Shown here: positions 13,901 through 22,660 of the stretch, piece by piece | Layout: the number at the start of each line of letters is the position of its first letter | How positions within the stretch are numbered: the stretch's first letter is position 1 | From: Ashinkailepas kermadecensis | Taxonomy: Eukaryota; Arthropoda; Thecostraca; Neolepadidae | Length of the DNA stretch: 64,000 nt | Assembly: GCA_034440615.1 (NCBI GenBank) | Contig: JAOTOM010005141.1 | Location: 186,001 to 250,000, forward strand | Reading direction: 5' to 3' | Position numbers and translations under genes: made by a program | Notes under the pieces: generated by a model | Database searches by the model: none | What the model was told of the DNA's origin: nothing | What the model saw: the letters and a program-made list of their open reading frames with translations, nothing else

Positions 13901-16900
13901 ACCCCGACCTATCCACACATACACCACATTTCCGACCCATCCCCACATACACCACATCCCCGATCCGTCTCCAGATACACCACATATCTGACCCGCCCAT
14001 AGACACACCAAACATTAGCTCCCTGACAGGAGACGCCCTACCACTCACGGATACAGCGCGGGCCGTCTGCACCGGTGGTTGTGTCTGTACTGGCGGTGTG
14101 TGTCGCTCCGTCTGTATCAGCGGCTGGCGGTATGTGTCGTACCGTCTGTATCAGCGGCTGGCGGTATGTATCGTACCGTCTGTATCGGCGGCTGGTGGTA
14201 TGTGTCGCTCCGTCTGTATCGGCGGCTGGCGGTATGTGTCGTACCGTCTATATCAGCGGCTGGCGGTGTGTCGTGCCGTCTGTATCAGCGGCTGGCGGTG
14301 TGTCGTGCCGTCTGTATCAGCGGCTGGCGGTATGTGTCGCTCCGTCTGTATCAGCGGCTGGCGGTATGTGTCGCTCCGTCTATATCAGCGGCTGGCGGTG
14401 TGTCGTGCCGTCTGTATCAGCGGCTGGCGGTGTGTCGTGCCGTCTGTATCAGCGGCTGGCGGTATGTATCGTACCGTCTGTATCGGCGGCTGGTGGTATG
14501 TGTTGCTCCGTCTGTAGCAGCGGCTGGCGGTATGTGTCGTGCCGTCTGTATCAGCAGCTGGCGGTATGTATCGAACCGTCTGTATCAGCGGCAGGTGGTA
14601 TGTATCGTACCGTCTGTATAGGCGGCTGGCGGTATGTATCATACCGTCTGTATCAGCGGCTGGTGGCACGTGTCGTACCGTCTGTATCAGCGGCTGGTGG
14701 TACGTGTCGTACCGTCTGCATCGGCGGCTGGCGGTATGTGTCGTACCGTCTGTATCAGCGGCTGGCGGTATGTGTCGTACCGTCTGTATCGGCGCCTGGC
14801 GGTATGTGTTGCTCCGTCTGTATCAGCAGCTGGTGGTATATGTCGTACCGTCTGTATCAGCAGCTGGTGGCATGTGTCGTACCATCTGTATAAGCGGCTG
14901 GCGGTACGTGTCGTACCGTCTGTATCAGCGGCTGGCGGTACGTGTTGTGCCGTCTGTATCAGCGGCTGGCGGTATGTATCGTACCGTCTGTATCGGCGGC
15001 TGGCGGTATGTGTTGCTCCGTCTGTAGCAGCGGCTGGCGGTATGTGTCGTGCCGTCTGTATCAGCGGCTGGCGGTATGTATGGTACCATCTGTATCAGCG
15101 GCTGGTGGTACGTGTCGTACCGTCTGTAGCAGCGGCTGGCGGTGTGTCGTGCCGTCTGTATCAGCAGCTGGCGGTATGTATCAGAGGCTGGTGGTATGTA
15201 TCGTACCGTCTGTACCAGCGGTTAGGTTAGGTTAGGTTATTGTGGTTTAGGGGCGCATCGACTGCAGAGGTCATACAGCGTCCATAACATCGTCAATTAC
15301 ATAGAGTTTTTAGAGGCGAAACTGATTGAATCTGCTAAATGCGACACATTATGAAATCTATTGTCATGACGTACATCATACAATCCTGGTCTAACCACAT
15401 GAATGTCATCGTATTAATGAGGCGTATATATCACGGAAAACTTAACCTCTGCAAGGAAGCGGAATAGCTGTCCCGATTGTATAAAGGGGGACTCATCCCC
15501 TAATACTTCCCGTAGCGAAAGTGTAGTGCGCCCGAAGTGACGTCTCCGCGCATGTACAAGTCTGGGGCACGCAACCAATATGTGTTGTACTGATAGGAGA
15601 GCATGGCACCTTTGACACAGCGGCTTCCCGTCACCGCTCAGAAGGTAACGGTGGGTGCCGAATGTGTGGCCTATTCGTAAGCGGCATAGTACTACCTCAT
15701 TGCGTCTAATGCTATGTGATGATGATGGCCACTCACCGAGACGATGCTTTACTCTCCTCAACTTATTATCAGTCATACACTCCCAGCTGACTTCCCATTT
15801 CTTTATAACGGAACTCCTAATTTCTGGGAAAAAGTCCCTCGCAGGAAGAGGAAGACGTCGAGTCCGTGGACCTTGAGCGGCGCGCTTCGCTGCAGCATCC
15901 GCAGCCTCATTTCCGCCGATTCCCACGTGGCTTGGGAGCCAACAGAGTACTACTTTTTTACCTATGGTGTTGAGCAACGTAAGTCTAGATAAAACGTCCT
16001 GTACTACTGGGTTTTGTGGGTAAAAACCTCTTAGGGCCAATAAGCTGCTGAGCGAGTCGCTGTATATCACATGCTGTGCATCATGTCCAATCTCAATAAA
16101 ACACAGAGCTTTGTTGATTGCAACCAGCTCTGATGTGTAAACCGATGCATTTGCCGGAAGCGAAAACGTTCGAGTTGCAGTGTCTGTCACAAAGGCACTG
16201 CCAACACCGGTGCCCGTTTTTGAGCCATCCGTATATGTCGACGTGTAGTCTCCGTATGACGAAATCATTTCCAGTGCTCTGAGCTTGAGTTCTGCAGGAA
16301 CGACATGAGCTTTTCTCAGGCATGTCAGCGATAAATCAATATCTGGAGAAACCAGCCTCCAGGGAGGAGTTTTTAAGGAATCCACACGCAGCACTCCACT
16401 CATTCGTATGCCCTATATCAGCGGCTGGCGGTGTGTCGTACCGTCTGTATCGGTGGCTGGCGGTATGTATCGTACCGTATGTATCAGCGGCTGGTAGTAT
16501 GTATCGTACCGTCTGTATCAGCGGCTGGCGGTGTGTCGTACCGTCTGTATCAGCGGCTGGCGGTATGTGTTGCTCCGTCTGTATCAGCAGCTGGTGGTAT
16601 GTGTCGTACCGTCTGTATCGGTGGCTGGCGGTATGTATCGTACCGTATGTATCAGCGGCTGGCGGTATGTGTCGTACCGTCTGTATCAGCAGCTGGCGGT
16701 GTGTCGTACCGTCTGTATCGGCGGCTGGCGGTATGTATCGTACCGTATGTATCAGCGGCTGGCGGTATGTGTCGTACCGTCTGTATCAGCAGCTGGCGGT
16801 ATGTGTCGTACCGTCTGTATCGGCGGCCGGCGCCACCTCGCGGTACGTGTCGAACAGCAGGGGCATCACGGTGGCCGTGTACCGCTGCAGCTCGGTGGGC

Positions 16901-19900
16901 TCGGTCAGCAGGTGCCGCTCGAGGCCGGCGGCCGCCGTCACCTGCACACCCGGCTCGGCCGGCCGCCTGTACAGCGGACAGTAGGCGGCGGCCGGCACTG
17001 TCGGCGGCGCCCGCACGCAGCGATCCTCCAGCTCCGGCTGAGCGGCCAGCACCTGGGGCAGCGGGTCACCGGTCACCACTCAACAGCGGGTTTGCTGCCC
17101 TTGCCGGGCCGTTAGCAACTGGGTCAGAGGGTCACCGATCACCACGGGGCAGTGATAAATTATTCGTCAAATAGGGTGGAATGTGGCACATTCTGAACAA
17201 TGAATTGACATCCCTCCCAATGGAGCATCGACATCCTGCTTCATGAGTCGCTATGAAGTCTTCATATCTAATTTACAACAGTTTCTTGCTGATAAGTATC
17301 ATGCTGATAATCAACATTGTGGATTGTGATGCACAAACATCTCTTAGCACAATTCCAGGTACAAGGATTACCAATTATGTGGTCTGCTATACAATATCAG
17401 TTGATGATGACAGGTATTTCGTATTACTAGTGCTAAAATAGATACCATAAATTAGGTATCTGAAAACAAAGGAAAAAGGTGCATGCATGAGTAGGCTGTT
17501 GGATCAGAACTGTGTTCGAAGATCTTGCAATTTCCGTTCAATGTCATCGTTTCCATGGCGAATTTCGACATCCTACTGCACTCGATTCGACATGTCACAC
17601 CCAACGACAAACCATTCACTTTACACTGCCTCGGGGTAACAACAGACTCAACAGCGGGTCTGCCGCTCCGGCTGGATGGTCAGCATCTGGGTCAGCGGGT
17701 GACGCAGTTGACATGACCCCGCCGGACGACTGACCTGAGCCAGCTGACGCAGCACGGTGACCCGCCAGCCGGTCGTCGACAGCTGGGTGGCCGGGTCGGC
17801 CAGCAGCGCGCGGCCGGCACCGCACGCGCCGCAGCGCGAGATCTGCTCCAGCAGAGTGGGCAGCACCTGGTCGACTGCCGACGACACGAGGCGCGGGAAG
17901 CGGCCCAGCAGCGCGGCCAGCAGCGGCAGCGACGTCTGCTGCACCGACGGCCGGATGTGGGTCATCGCGCACGTCAGGTGTGTCACCAGCGCGGGGAAAA
18001 ACGGCGCCAGCTGGTCCTCAGTCACCTGCGAGAAGGCCACGTCAGGTCGGGTCGTGTCAGGACGGGTGGGTCACGAATGCAGAGGGAAACAGCGTGGGTT
18101 GATCTTCACTTCTGAACTTTACTGTTTATATCATACATGGAGGCTGTGCGAATTATTTGTTAACTTGAAAGGGCAGCTTGCACGCAAATTGGCTCCCTCA
18201 GTACCATGACGATCATTGACTATTGTTCCACCATGTCATATGAAAACTTGGTGAGGTATCAGCTCACCTCAATATATTCTCAATAGGCATCGGCTGTGTA
18301 GTTGGAATTGATCAAACCACGTCAGACATCTACCGTGCCACGGATACCACACCGCGTCCACCGAACGAGGTCCAGTCATACTTGTTCAATGTCAGCAGTC
18401 CATCACAGCCTCCCCCCCTCCCCGCCCACGACAAATAACGTCCCGGCTGTGTCCGATGACTTGCACAATGGTGTCCGTGCATCACAGTTCCCCACCCAGC
18501 CAATGACGCCTTGGCTGTGTCCAAAGACGTCACACCTGTCACGTCTGTCCGTCATGAAGCCTCCCACCCAACCGACGACCGTCACGAAGCCTCCCACCCA
18601 ACCAACGACCGTCATGAAGCCTCCCACCCAACCAACGACCGTCATGAAGCCTCCCACCCAACCAACGACCGTCACGAAGCCTCCCACCCAACCAACGACC
18701 GTCATGAAGCCTCCCACCCAACCGACGACCGTCATGAAGCCTCCCACCCAACCAACGACCGTCATGAAGCCTCCCACCCAACCGACGACCGTCATGAAGC
18801 CTCCCACCCAACCAACGACCGTCATGAAGCCTCCCACCCAACCGACGACCGTCATGAAGCCTCCCACCCAACCGACGACCGCTCGGCTGTGTTTGACGGA
18901 GACACACCTGCGCGACGACGTCCGAGATGACGGAAACAGCGTTTTTCCTCAGCTTGGGGTCGTCGTCGAGAAGCAGAGTGGCCAGAGGCGACAGCACCTG
19001 GCCGAGCGCCGACTGCGCCAACTCGCCGTGCGACGTCAGCAGCTCCCGCACACCATTGAGACCGTCCTGGCGCACGTACACGCTGTGGTGGCGCAGGTGG
19101 GAGAGCAGCTCCTGCGTAGCACAGCATGCTGTGTCGCAATGATCGCTCGCAATGATCGCTCGGTGACTGTGGCGGGCGCTGTGATGGCGCAGTGATGGGG
19201 CAGTGCGGGCGCAGTGATGGGGCAGTGCGGGCGCAGTGATGGCCGGCGCAGACGCCACCAATGGCCAGCTGGTGCTGCATGGTGATGCATGTGGTGTGAT
19301 TCTGTGACAGCTAGGATTTATAGGATCATGAAGATGATGTCAACCTATGCAGTCAGTCACAGCCATACATTGGAAAACTCAGGTTTCATTCTTTAGAACA
19401 TACCATGTTTATATTTGATCCCAAAACTACAAACAATGACTCAAGGTAGCAATGGGCAACAGGGTGGCAACCCCATATTCTGCCCAACATTTCCCCCATA
19501 TTTTGTGAGGGAAAGAGATATATGTATCTGCTTGGTTAAAAATGAAGTTTTTTCTGGTGTTTTTGAATGCTATTTGAATGAATTTGATGTTCTTTTCTTG
19601 GTGAACTGACCAATTACTTGGACATAAGTTCTTCAACCTGAACTCCTTATATCTTGAAAAGTTGTCATTTCCCAATGAGGTGAATATCATATTCAATGAA
19701 ATGGCATTAGAAGGCACCAGAACAAGATATTTTGGATGAAAAATTGGGCTAGGAGTTTCTATATATTTACCATTATTTTTAAGCATTGTTTCAATGATAT
19801 GTTACCCAACTGGAGGCCCCTTTTTGGTATTATGTGCCAACAGAAAAGTAAGCATTTGCAGAGGAAATGAGTGGCCATATCACATGACATTCATGAACAT

Positions 19901-21212
19901 ACTGTACACAAATCCCAAGAATTCATAAAACACCTCAAAACATAAATTTGCTATAATTCCCTATTGAGCACTGCATCTAATTTGGGTTTAGGGGTGCATC
20001 AATGGCATAGGTTATACAGCTACTACATCTAATTATTTTACTTTACAGCTGAAGGGCTAAATTGTTTGTACCAGTCTCTTGATGCCAGTCCATATGCCAT
20101 GTGTTCCATATGCTTTGATTGTGCCATGACACATTCAATTATATAACTTTTGTTGGAAGAATCCTACCAGCATGCACTTTATTCATGCCAGTGTCTTTCC
20201 AATTGAAGTGGTTTGCTCAATGTGATAGGACATGCAGGACATCCTGCAAAGCATAGCAAACGGCTTGGAAATGTGCACCAGCCATGATAAATCTGCACTG
20301 AAATGCACCAGGAGGGCAAAAAACTGCACCAGGGAGATCAAATGCATGCATCAAATGCAAAAAATACATGAAGTAAGAAAGTCAGGAAGCTTGAGGCAAG
20401 TGCCTTTTCTACATAAACACATCTTGCACATCAAATCAATACAAAATCACACATACATGATTAAAGCACAAGCAACCTTCTGTACTTCACACCATGCCAT
20501 CTTGAACCATTTAGGACACATAACTGAATTTGGTAGTAGGGTTTTTAGCAGTAAACAAATTTGGCAGCTAGGAACAGAGAAAAATATGGCATGCTGTGTT
20601 TGCTTTTGAGGTTTCCTCCAATTGTTGTGATTTTCTTATTCTTCTGAATTTTGAAATTGTGTGTGAAGCATCAATGTATGATCAGCCTGTCTGTACCAGG
20701 TACTTGGCCCCAGCACCATCCTCACCACTGCTCACATGCCCTGCACTAACAACATCTCATTGAAAGTATCATGCTTTGCAGTCTAGCTTGTGGGTACCGA
20801 GATGATGCACTGGTGGGAGTAATATCACTTAATTGTGCTGCAACAGAGGAATGACATGAGTGTTTCATGAACTGAGAAGCAAGCATTTGCAATAGAAACA
20901 ATTGGTAACATCATCTTAATCATGTTAATAAATAGGGCAGCACACAATTTGTTCTAAAACCTAGTTAACAATTTAAAGCATATGTTTACACAACATTCAT
21001 CATTATGCATGCTTACCTACCTTCAAGCTAAGCTTCCTTCTTGTGAGAGGTTCACCTTCAGTCTGCTTAAGCTGACTGCTGATGATTATTTTCTTGGATT
21101 TGAAGCTTGTGTCAGTTAGGTTCTGACCTTTTGGTAGCTTTTTCCCAACTTTAAGCTTTACTTTAGAGAAATCTGCCTTCTTCTCTTTCTTTGCTTTTGC
21201 ACTTTTTCCCAT
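4562..21212 (-). CDS. TEX10: TEX10/Ipi1-like 60S ribosome-biogenesis protein, eight exons
   Basis: Gene model on the minus strand: exons 21212-21021, 19111-18908, 18025-17735, 17052-16812, 12941-12832, 7714-7474, 5963-5693, 4931-4562. All junctions are GT/AG and all phases (0,0,0,1,0,1,2) agree, giving 1920 nt and 639 residues plus TAA. The lysine-rich start contains KVKLKVGKK, as in vertebrate TEX10, followed by HEAT-like helical repeats (LAPFFPALVTHL and AMTHI in exon 3 match the Ipi1/TEX10 core). Family knowledge: TEX10 works with PELP1 and WDR18 (Rix1 complex) in the nucleolus in ITS2 processing and 60S maturation. Human TEX10 is about 929 residues, so this copy is short, with loss mainly in the C-terminal half. 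The exons are GC-rich and undamaged, so I infer a functional gene. The introns are dominated by minisatellites. The least certain point is the exon 4 donor (16812 gives the required phase; GAG|GTGGCG at 16837 does not). Confidence 0.86.
4932..5255. repeat. 44-bp minisatellite at TEX10 exon 8 acceptor
   Basis: Seven to eight copies of a 44-bp unit containing CCTAGCACAGGTC on the plus strand. On the coding strand each unit carries a CTAG|GTC or CCAG|GTC acceptor-like step in the same context as the true acceptor at 4931 (compare ACCTGCCGCGGGTCGGGACG at the exon edge with ACCTGGCACAGGTCGGGACG in the first unit). The rest of intron 7 (5256-5692) is unique. Confidence 0.85.
5693..5963 (-). CDS. 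TEX10: TEX10 exon 7
   Basis: Phase 1 in, phase 2 out, 89 full codons, from acceptor TGTCCCCCAG|AC to donor GCTGG|GTGAGT. It is arginine-rich helical sequence, with a low-complexity glycine-alanine run (VGAGAGAGAGATS) near its middle. Confidence 0.8.
5964..6232. repeat. ~50-bp minisatellite at TEX10 exon 7 acceptor
   Basis: About five degenerate units with AGTCTGGGGGACAG and CAGAGGGACG cores. The first unit contains the exon 7 acceptor (coding strand TGTCCCCCAG), and later units repeat it as variants such as CGTCCCCCAGAT. Confidence 0.75.
6600..6735. repeat. CATA/CACA-rich microsatellite
   Basis: Irregular ACATACATAATACAC repeats inside TEX10 intron 6. Short spurious ORFs rich in Y, V and C result from it. 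Confidence 0.8.
7255..7475. repeat. Two-copy duplication next to TEX10 exon 6 donor
   Basis: The block CCTGCCCGGYAGCCT, CGCCTCTGGACCGT, CCCCACC occurs twice in tandem (7290-7350 and 7395-7450), immediately on the intron side of the exon 6 donor. Confidence 0.6.
7474..7714 (-). CDS. TEX10: TEX10 exon 6
   Basis: 80 codons plus one base. The acceptor GGCTCGGCAG|GTACGG is itself the terminal unit of the 47-bp minisatellite. The donor is TGACAG|GTGGGC. It encodes VRWFTDTHRLDLHRHVLAPF and continues to DVLQYLT. WFTDTHRLDL followed by FPY corresponds to a conserved block in vertebrate TEX10. Confidence 0.83.
7715..12155. repeat. 47-bp minisatellite, about 94 copies, TEX10 intron 5
   Basis: Near-perfect tandem array of a 47-bp unit (TGCCGAGCCGCCACCAGTTA, then GTGGAACAACACRACARCC). 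Variation is concentrated at a few sites (CGACAG/CAACAG/CAACAA; CCACACC/CCGTACC/GGCACACC). The unit adjoining exon 6 contains the exon's acceptor (coding strand GGCTCGGCAG|GT), and every other unit carries the same GGCTCGGCAG|GT string. Copy number is estimated from length divided by period. Confidence 0.95.
12287..12861. repeat. 30-bp minisatellite at TEX10 exon 5 donor, about 19 copies
   Basis: Tandem 30-bp units with core CACCAGAGTGGTGTGTTTGG on the plus strand. On the coding strand each unit reads through KHTTL and contains CTCTG|GTGAGG, identical to the exon 5 donor. The exon 5 end is the last unit of the array. Confidence 0.93.
12832..12941 (-). CDS. TEX10: TEX10 exon 5
   Basis: Two bases plus 36 codons, from acceptor TGTGTGCAG|GC to donor ACTCTG|GTGAGG. 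It encodes SLLSDEAAETLAVVLQVIAE and ends HLDDTKHTTL. The last six codons and the donor are one unit of the adjoining 30-bp minisatellite, so the exon end lies inside the array. Confidence 0.78.
13195..14010. repeat. Degenerate CCACATACACCACATCCC repeat
   Basis: Loose tandem repeat of CCCCACATACACCACATC with 27-33 base spacing across intron 4, interrupted by the tRNA-like element at 13710-13782. It gives long spurious ORFs rich in H, T and P, or in W, G and V on the other strand. Confidence 0.85.
13625..13782 (-). mobile_element. tRNA-headed SINE-like sequence
   Basis: 13782-13710 (minus) is a 73-base tRNA-like sequence: 7-bp acceptor stem GGCGTCG/CGGTGCC with wobble pairs, A box TAGCTCAGTGA and a perfect B box GGTTCGATTCC. 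The anticodon arm cannot form a 5-bp stem with a 7-base loop, and there is extra D-loop length, so it is not a working tRNA. About 85 bases of unrelated sequence follow as a body. Confidence 0.55.
14090..15220. repeat. 34-bp minisatellite, TEX10 intron 4, part 1 (about 33 copies)
   Basis: Units of CAGCGGCTGGCGGTATGTGT followed by CGTACCGTCTGTAT, with G/A and T/C variants. On the coding strand every unit contains ATACAGACG|GTACGA, the exon 4 donor. The array continues after the LINE at 16417-16830. Confidence 0.93.
15221..16416 (-). mobile_element. 5'-truncated I-like LINE inserted in the 34-bp minisatellite
   Basis: About 1.2 kb containing the RNase H end of ORF2, a 194-base 3' UTR, the GGGCGC-type terminal hairpin (15245-15293) and a tail of (CCTAA)n on the element's strand (15221-15239). 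Array sequence abuts both ends. AYCAGCGG at 15214-15221 and 16417-16424 is a possible short target duplication, though it could simply be repeat phase. Confidence 0.8.
15414..16403 (-). CDS. LINE ORF2 C-terminal part with RNase H domain
   Basis: 329 intact codons. The RNase H catalytic set is visible in order: YTDGSK (D), SELVAI (E), YSDSLSSLLAL (D) and VGIGGNEAADAAAK (D). A cysteine-histidine knuckle (CQRCHALLSVQHILVACP) follows before the end, as in I, Tad and Outcast-type elements. Reverse transcriptase and endonuclease are lost by 5' truncation, so it cannot move alone. Lack of stops suggests a young insertion. Confidence 0.85.
   Translation of the reverse strand: MSGVLRVDSLKTPPWRLVSPDIDLSLTCLRKAHVVPAELKLRALEMISSYGDYTSTYTDGSKTGTGVGSAFVTDTATRTFSLPANASVYTSELVAINKALCFIEIGHDAQHVIYSDSLSSLLALRGFYPQNPVVQDVLSRLTLLNTIGKKVVLCWLPSHVGIGGNEAADAAAKRAAQGPRTRRLPLPARDFFPEIRSSVIKKWEVSWECMTDNKLRRVKHRLGEWPSSSHSIRRNEVVLCRLRIGHTFGTHRYLLSGDGKPLCQRCHALLSVQHILVACPRLVHARRRHFGRTTLSLREVLGDESPFIQSGQLFRFLAEVKFSVIYTPH
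16417..16830. repeat. 34-bp minisatellite, part 2 (about 12 copies), abutting exon 4
   Basis: Same unit and phase as 14090-15220, separated only by the LINE. The last unit merges into the 3' end of exon 4 (GATACAGACG). Confidence 0.92.
16812..17052 (-). CDS. TEX10: TEX10 exon 4
   Basis: 80 codons plus one base, from acceptor GCCCCAG|GTG. The donor is set at ACAGACG|GTACGA because only that phase joins to exon 5, and the resulting VAPAADTDG resembles the region preceding the next helix in vertebrate TEX10. The last bases of the exon and the donor are also the core of the 34-bp minisatellite that follows, so the true donor could be any of several repeat units. Confidence 0.7.
17010..17710. repeat. 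Degenerate triplication of the exon 4 acceptor region
   Basis: The block CTCCGGCTG, about 12 bases, then GGCAGCGGGTCACC containing the exon 4 acceptor (17013-17065) recurs at 17100-17145 and 17665-17705 together with ACTCAACAGCGGGT. In the coding sense the copies read LPQ|VLAAQPE, LTQ|LLTARQG and LTQ|MLTIQPE. Between them (17150-17640) intron 3 is AT-rich and unique. Confidence 0.65.
17735..18025 (-). CDS. TEX10: TEX10 exon 3 (Ipi1 core)
   Basis: 97 codons, phase 0 to 0, from acceptor TCTCGCAG|GTG to donor CTCAG|GTCAGT. It holds the best-conserved stretch of the family, LAPFFPALVTHL followed by AMTHIRPSVQ, and ends VLRQLAQ. Confidence 0.87.
18545..18885. repeat. 30-bp minisatellite, TEX10 intron 2, about 11 copies
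   Basis: Very regular units of GACCGTCATGAAGCCTCCCA followed by CCCAACCRAC. It starts about 20 bases inside the intron from the exon 2 donor, and the donor itself is not part of the unit. Every frame is open, giving spurious ORFs. 18040-18540 is unique intron sequence. Confidence 0.95.
18908..19111 (-). CDS. TEX10: TEX10 exon 2
   Basis: 68 codons, phase 0 to 0, from acceptor TACGCAG|GAG to donor CGCAG|GTGTGT. It encodes HEAT-like helices starting ELLSHLRHHSVYVRQ and ending ISDVVAQ. A short GC-rich repeat (about 20 bp, three copies, 19195-19260) lies just upstream of the acceptor. Confidence 0.85.
19112..21020. other. TEX10 intron 1
   Basis: 1.9 kb, AT-rich, without a convincing gene. It contains the 39-bp LINE-tail insertion at 19983-20021. 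About 19800-19920 shares GCATTTGCAGAGGAAATGAG with the subterminal part of the MITE-like element at 27522-28462. Confidence 0.7.
19983..20021 (-). mobile_element. 39-bp LINE 3'-tail retroposon
   Basis: Contains GGGTTTAGGGGTGCATCAAT, then GGCATAGGTTATACAGC, the terminal hairpin region of the I-like LINEs in this window and nothing else. It is flanked by 13-bp repeats ACTRCATCTAATT at 19970-19982 and 20022-20034 (one mismatch). Confidence 0.75.
21021..21212 (-). CDS. TEX10: TEX10 exon 1 (start codon)
   Basis: 64 codons beginning at the ATG at 21212-21210. It is very basic (many K), with the family signature KVKLKVGKK near residue 18, and ends LSLK at donor AAG|GTAGGT, phase 0. No TATA box or other promoter element is recognisable upstream. 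The first 64 residues align with the TEX10 N-terminus, so this ATG is the natural start. Confidence 0.85.
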
Positions 21213-21700
21213 TCTGAATCTAGCAAGTTATCTGCAATAAATTTAGGCACTTCCACAGTTGTCTATGCTATATGGTAAACCCGGATACACACCAGTCTAT
21301 TCCCAATGGTCCTCCCAACATTTGGCATTATTGCACTTGAAGGTAGGATCCACAAGACATGTTTTATATGCATTCTACAAGGATCAAGCAGAGGGTTTAA
21401 GTTTAGTTAGGTTATACTTTTCATTGAAGTTGGATTTTTTGTGGTGAAATTATTTTGATAAAATTGATATTCTTCCTCAAAAACATCTTAGGTTCTTGGG
21501 TTGTTTTTTTTTAAACTTCTTGGAAAAGAACACTTAAAAACATCCCATGTTAATAAAAGATTATCTTCCCTACATGAAAAGTTAGGCTAGGTTAGGTGAT
21601 GTTACCCCTTTCTTTTTCTTCCTTTTGAACATTAATTTTTATGTCATACTACCCACCTAAAAGGACCTTTTTTGGTATTATTTTGGGTATTTTTTTCTTA
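21213..21700. other. Region upstream of TEX10
   Basis: AT-rich. The 5' UTR and promoter should lie here, but no TATA box, initiator or CpG-rich core is evident. A TTAGG-like tract (GTTAGGCTAGGTTAGGTGAT) lies at 21580-21600. Confidence 0.4.
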
Positions 21701-22660
21701 AACTGTTTTTGGAATTTTTGGATTTTTTTCTCGGAACAACATGTTTATGAACGTGATTCGGTAGATGCAATCATTCGTTGTCTCCGTAAATGCTTACATC
21801 TCGGTTAATCTTAGCAATAATATCTATAATGCGCCATATATGCCACACCGCTGTTATTTGTTGCATAATTTATCCATCCCTCACCTGGCATTTCTCAGAC
21901 GTGATTAAAGGGACATTCAACACTTCACACAGTTGATTCAACACTTTTTCACGTCAAAAATGCTTCATTTCTGCCTCTTTGCCACATAGATGACACGCTG
22001 ACACTACTCCACCACAACGCCGAAAAAAACTAAGCAGAGCACGGCTCGAGGCCGTGTGTAAGGATGACATGATAAATATTATGCTTGTGTTTTTGTTAGT
22101 TATTTGGGTTTTAGGGCGCATCAACTGCATTGGTTATAGTGCCCAATGCTTGTGTTTTTACATTATAATATGAGTTTATATTAGTTTAGATAAGAGTAGA
22201 TTGTATTACGTTGGGTTAGGTTAGGTTTTCCTATTTAATTATGAATTATCATACTATTTGTTGGAAGTTGTGAGGCAAGACGAGACAGAGCAGAAGCCGG
22301 CTACTCTCTGAGCCGTGCTGTGTGTTTAGTTTTTTCGGCATTGTGGTTGAAGAGTGGTGGTGTGTCATCGATGTGGCAAAGAAGCGGAAATTAAGCATTT
22401 TCGAAGTGAAAAAGTGTTGAATGTCCCTGTAATCACGTCTGAGAAGTGCCAGGTGAGGGATGGATAAATTATGCAACAAAGAGCAGCGGTGTGGCATATA
22501 TGGTGCATTATAGATATTATTGCTAAGATTAACCGAGCCGTAAGCATTTACGGAGAAAACGAATGATCGCATCTTCCGAATCAGGTTCATAAACATAGTA
22601 TTCAGCAAAAAAAAAAAAAAATTCCAAGAACACATTTTAAGAAAAATTTACCTTATTTTG
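21700..22660. mobile_element. Fold-back DNA element with ~330-bp inverted arms
   Basis: Left arm about 21716-22052 and right arm about 22306-22650 are inverted copies at roughly 90% identity (for example GGTTAATCTTAGCAATAATA, CACCTGGCATTTCTCAGACG and their complements). The 250-base spacer contains a LINE-tail insertion (22095-22145) and a GGGTTAGGTTAGG tract. No ORF is plausible. Subterminal words (CATTCAACACTT, AATGAGTGG-like) are shared with the element at 27522-28462, so both may belong to one non-autonomous family. Confidence 0.75.
22095..22145 (-). mobile_element. 51-bp LINE 3'-tail retroposon
   Basis: TTTTAGGGCGCATCAACTGC, then ATTGGTTATAGTGCCCA, flanked by perfect 14-bp target duplications ATGCTTGTGTTTTT at 22081-22094 and 22146-22159. 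It contains only the LINE terminal hairpin (GGGCGC pairs loosely with GTGCCC) and a short AACTAAC-type tail on the element strand. Confidence 0.85.

Noticed and set aside
12104..15235. Long ORFs in the 30-bp and 34-bp arrays (KHTTLVRD and SVSAAGGM repeats)
   Set aside because: Repeat-derived. Only the first unit next to exon 5 and the unit edge at exon 4 are likely coding.
16837..16839. GAG|GTGGCG as exon 4 donor
   Set aside because: It is a good local site, but its phase 0 does not join to exon 5 in the conserved reading frame; the site at 16812 does.
18403..18930. MTVVGWVGGF and KPPTQPTTV repeat ORFs
   Set aside because: All frames of a 30-bp intronic minisatellite are open.
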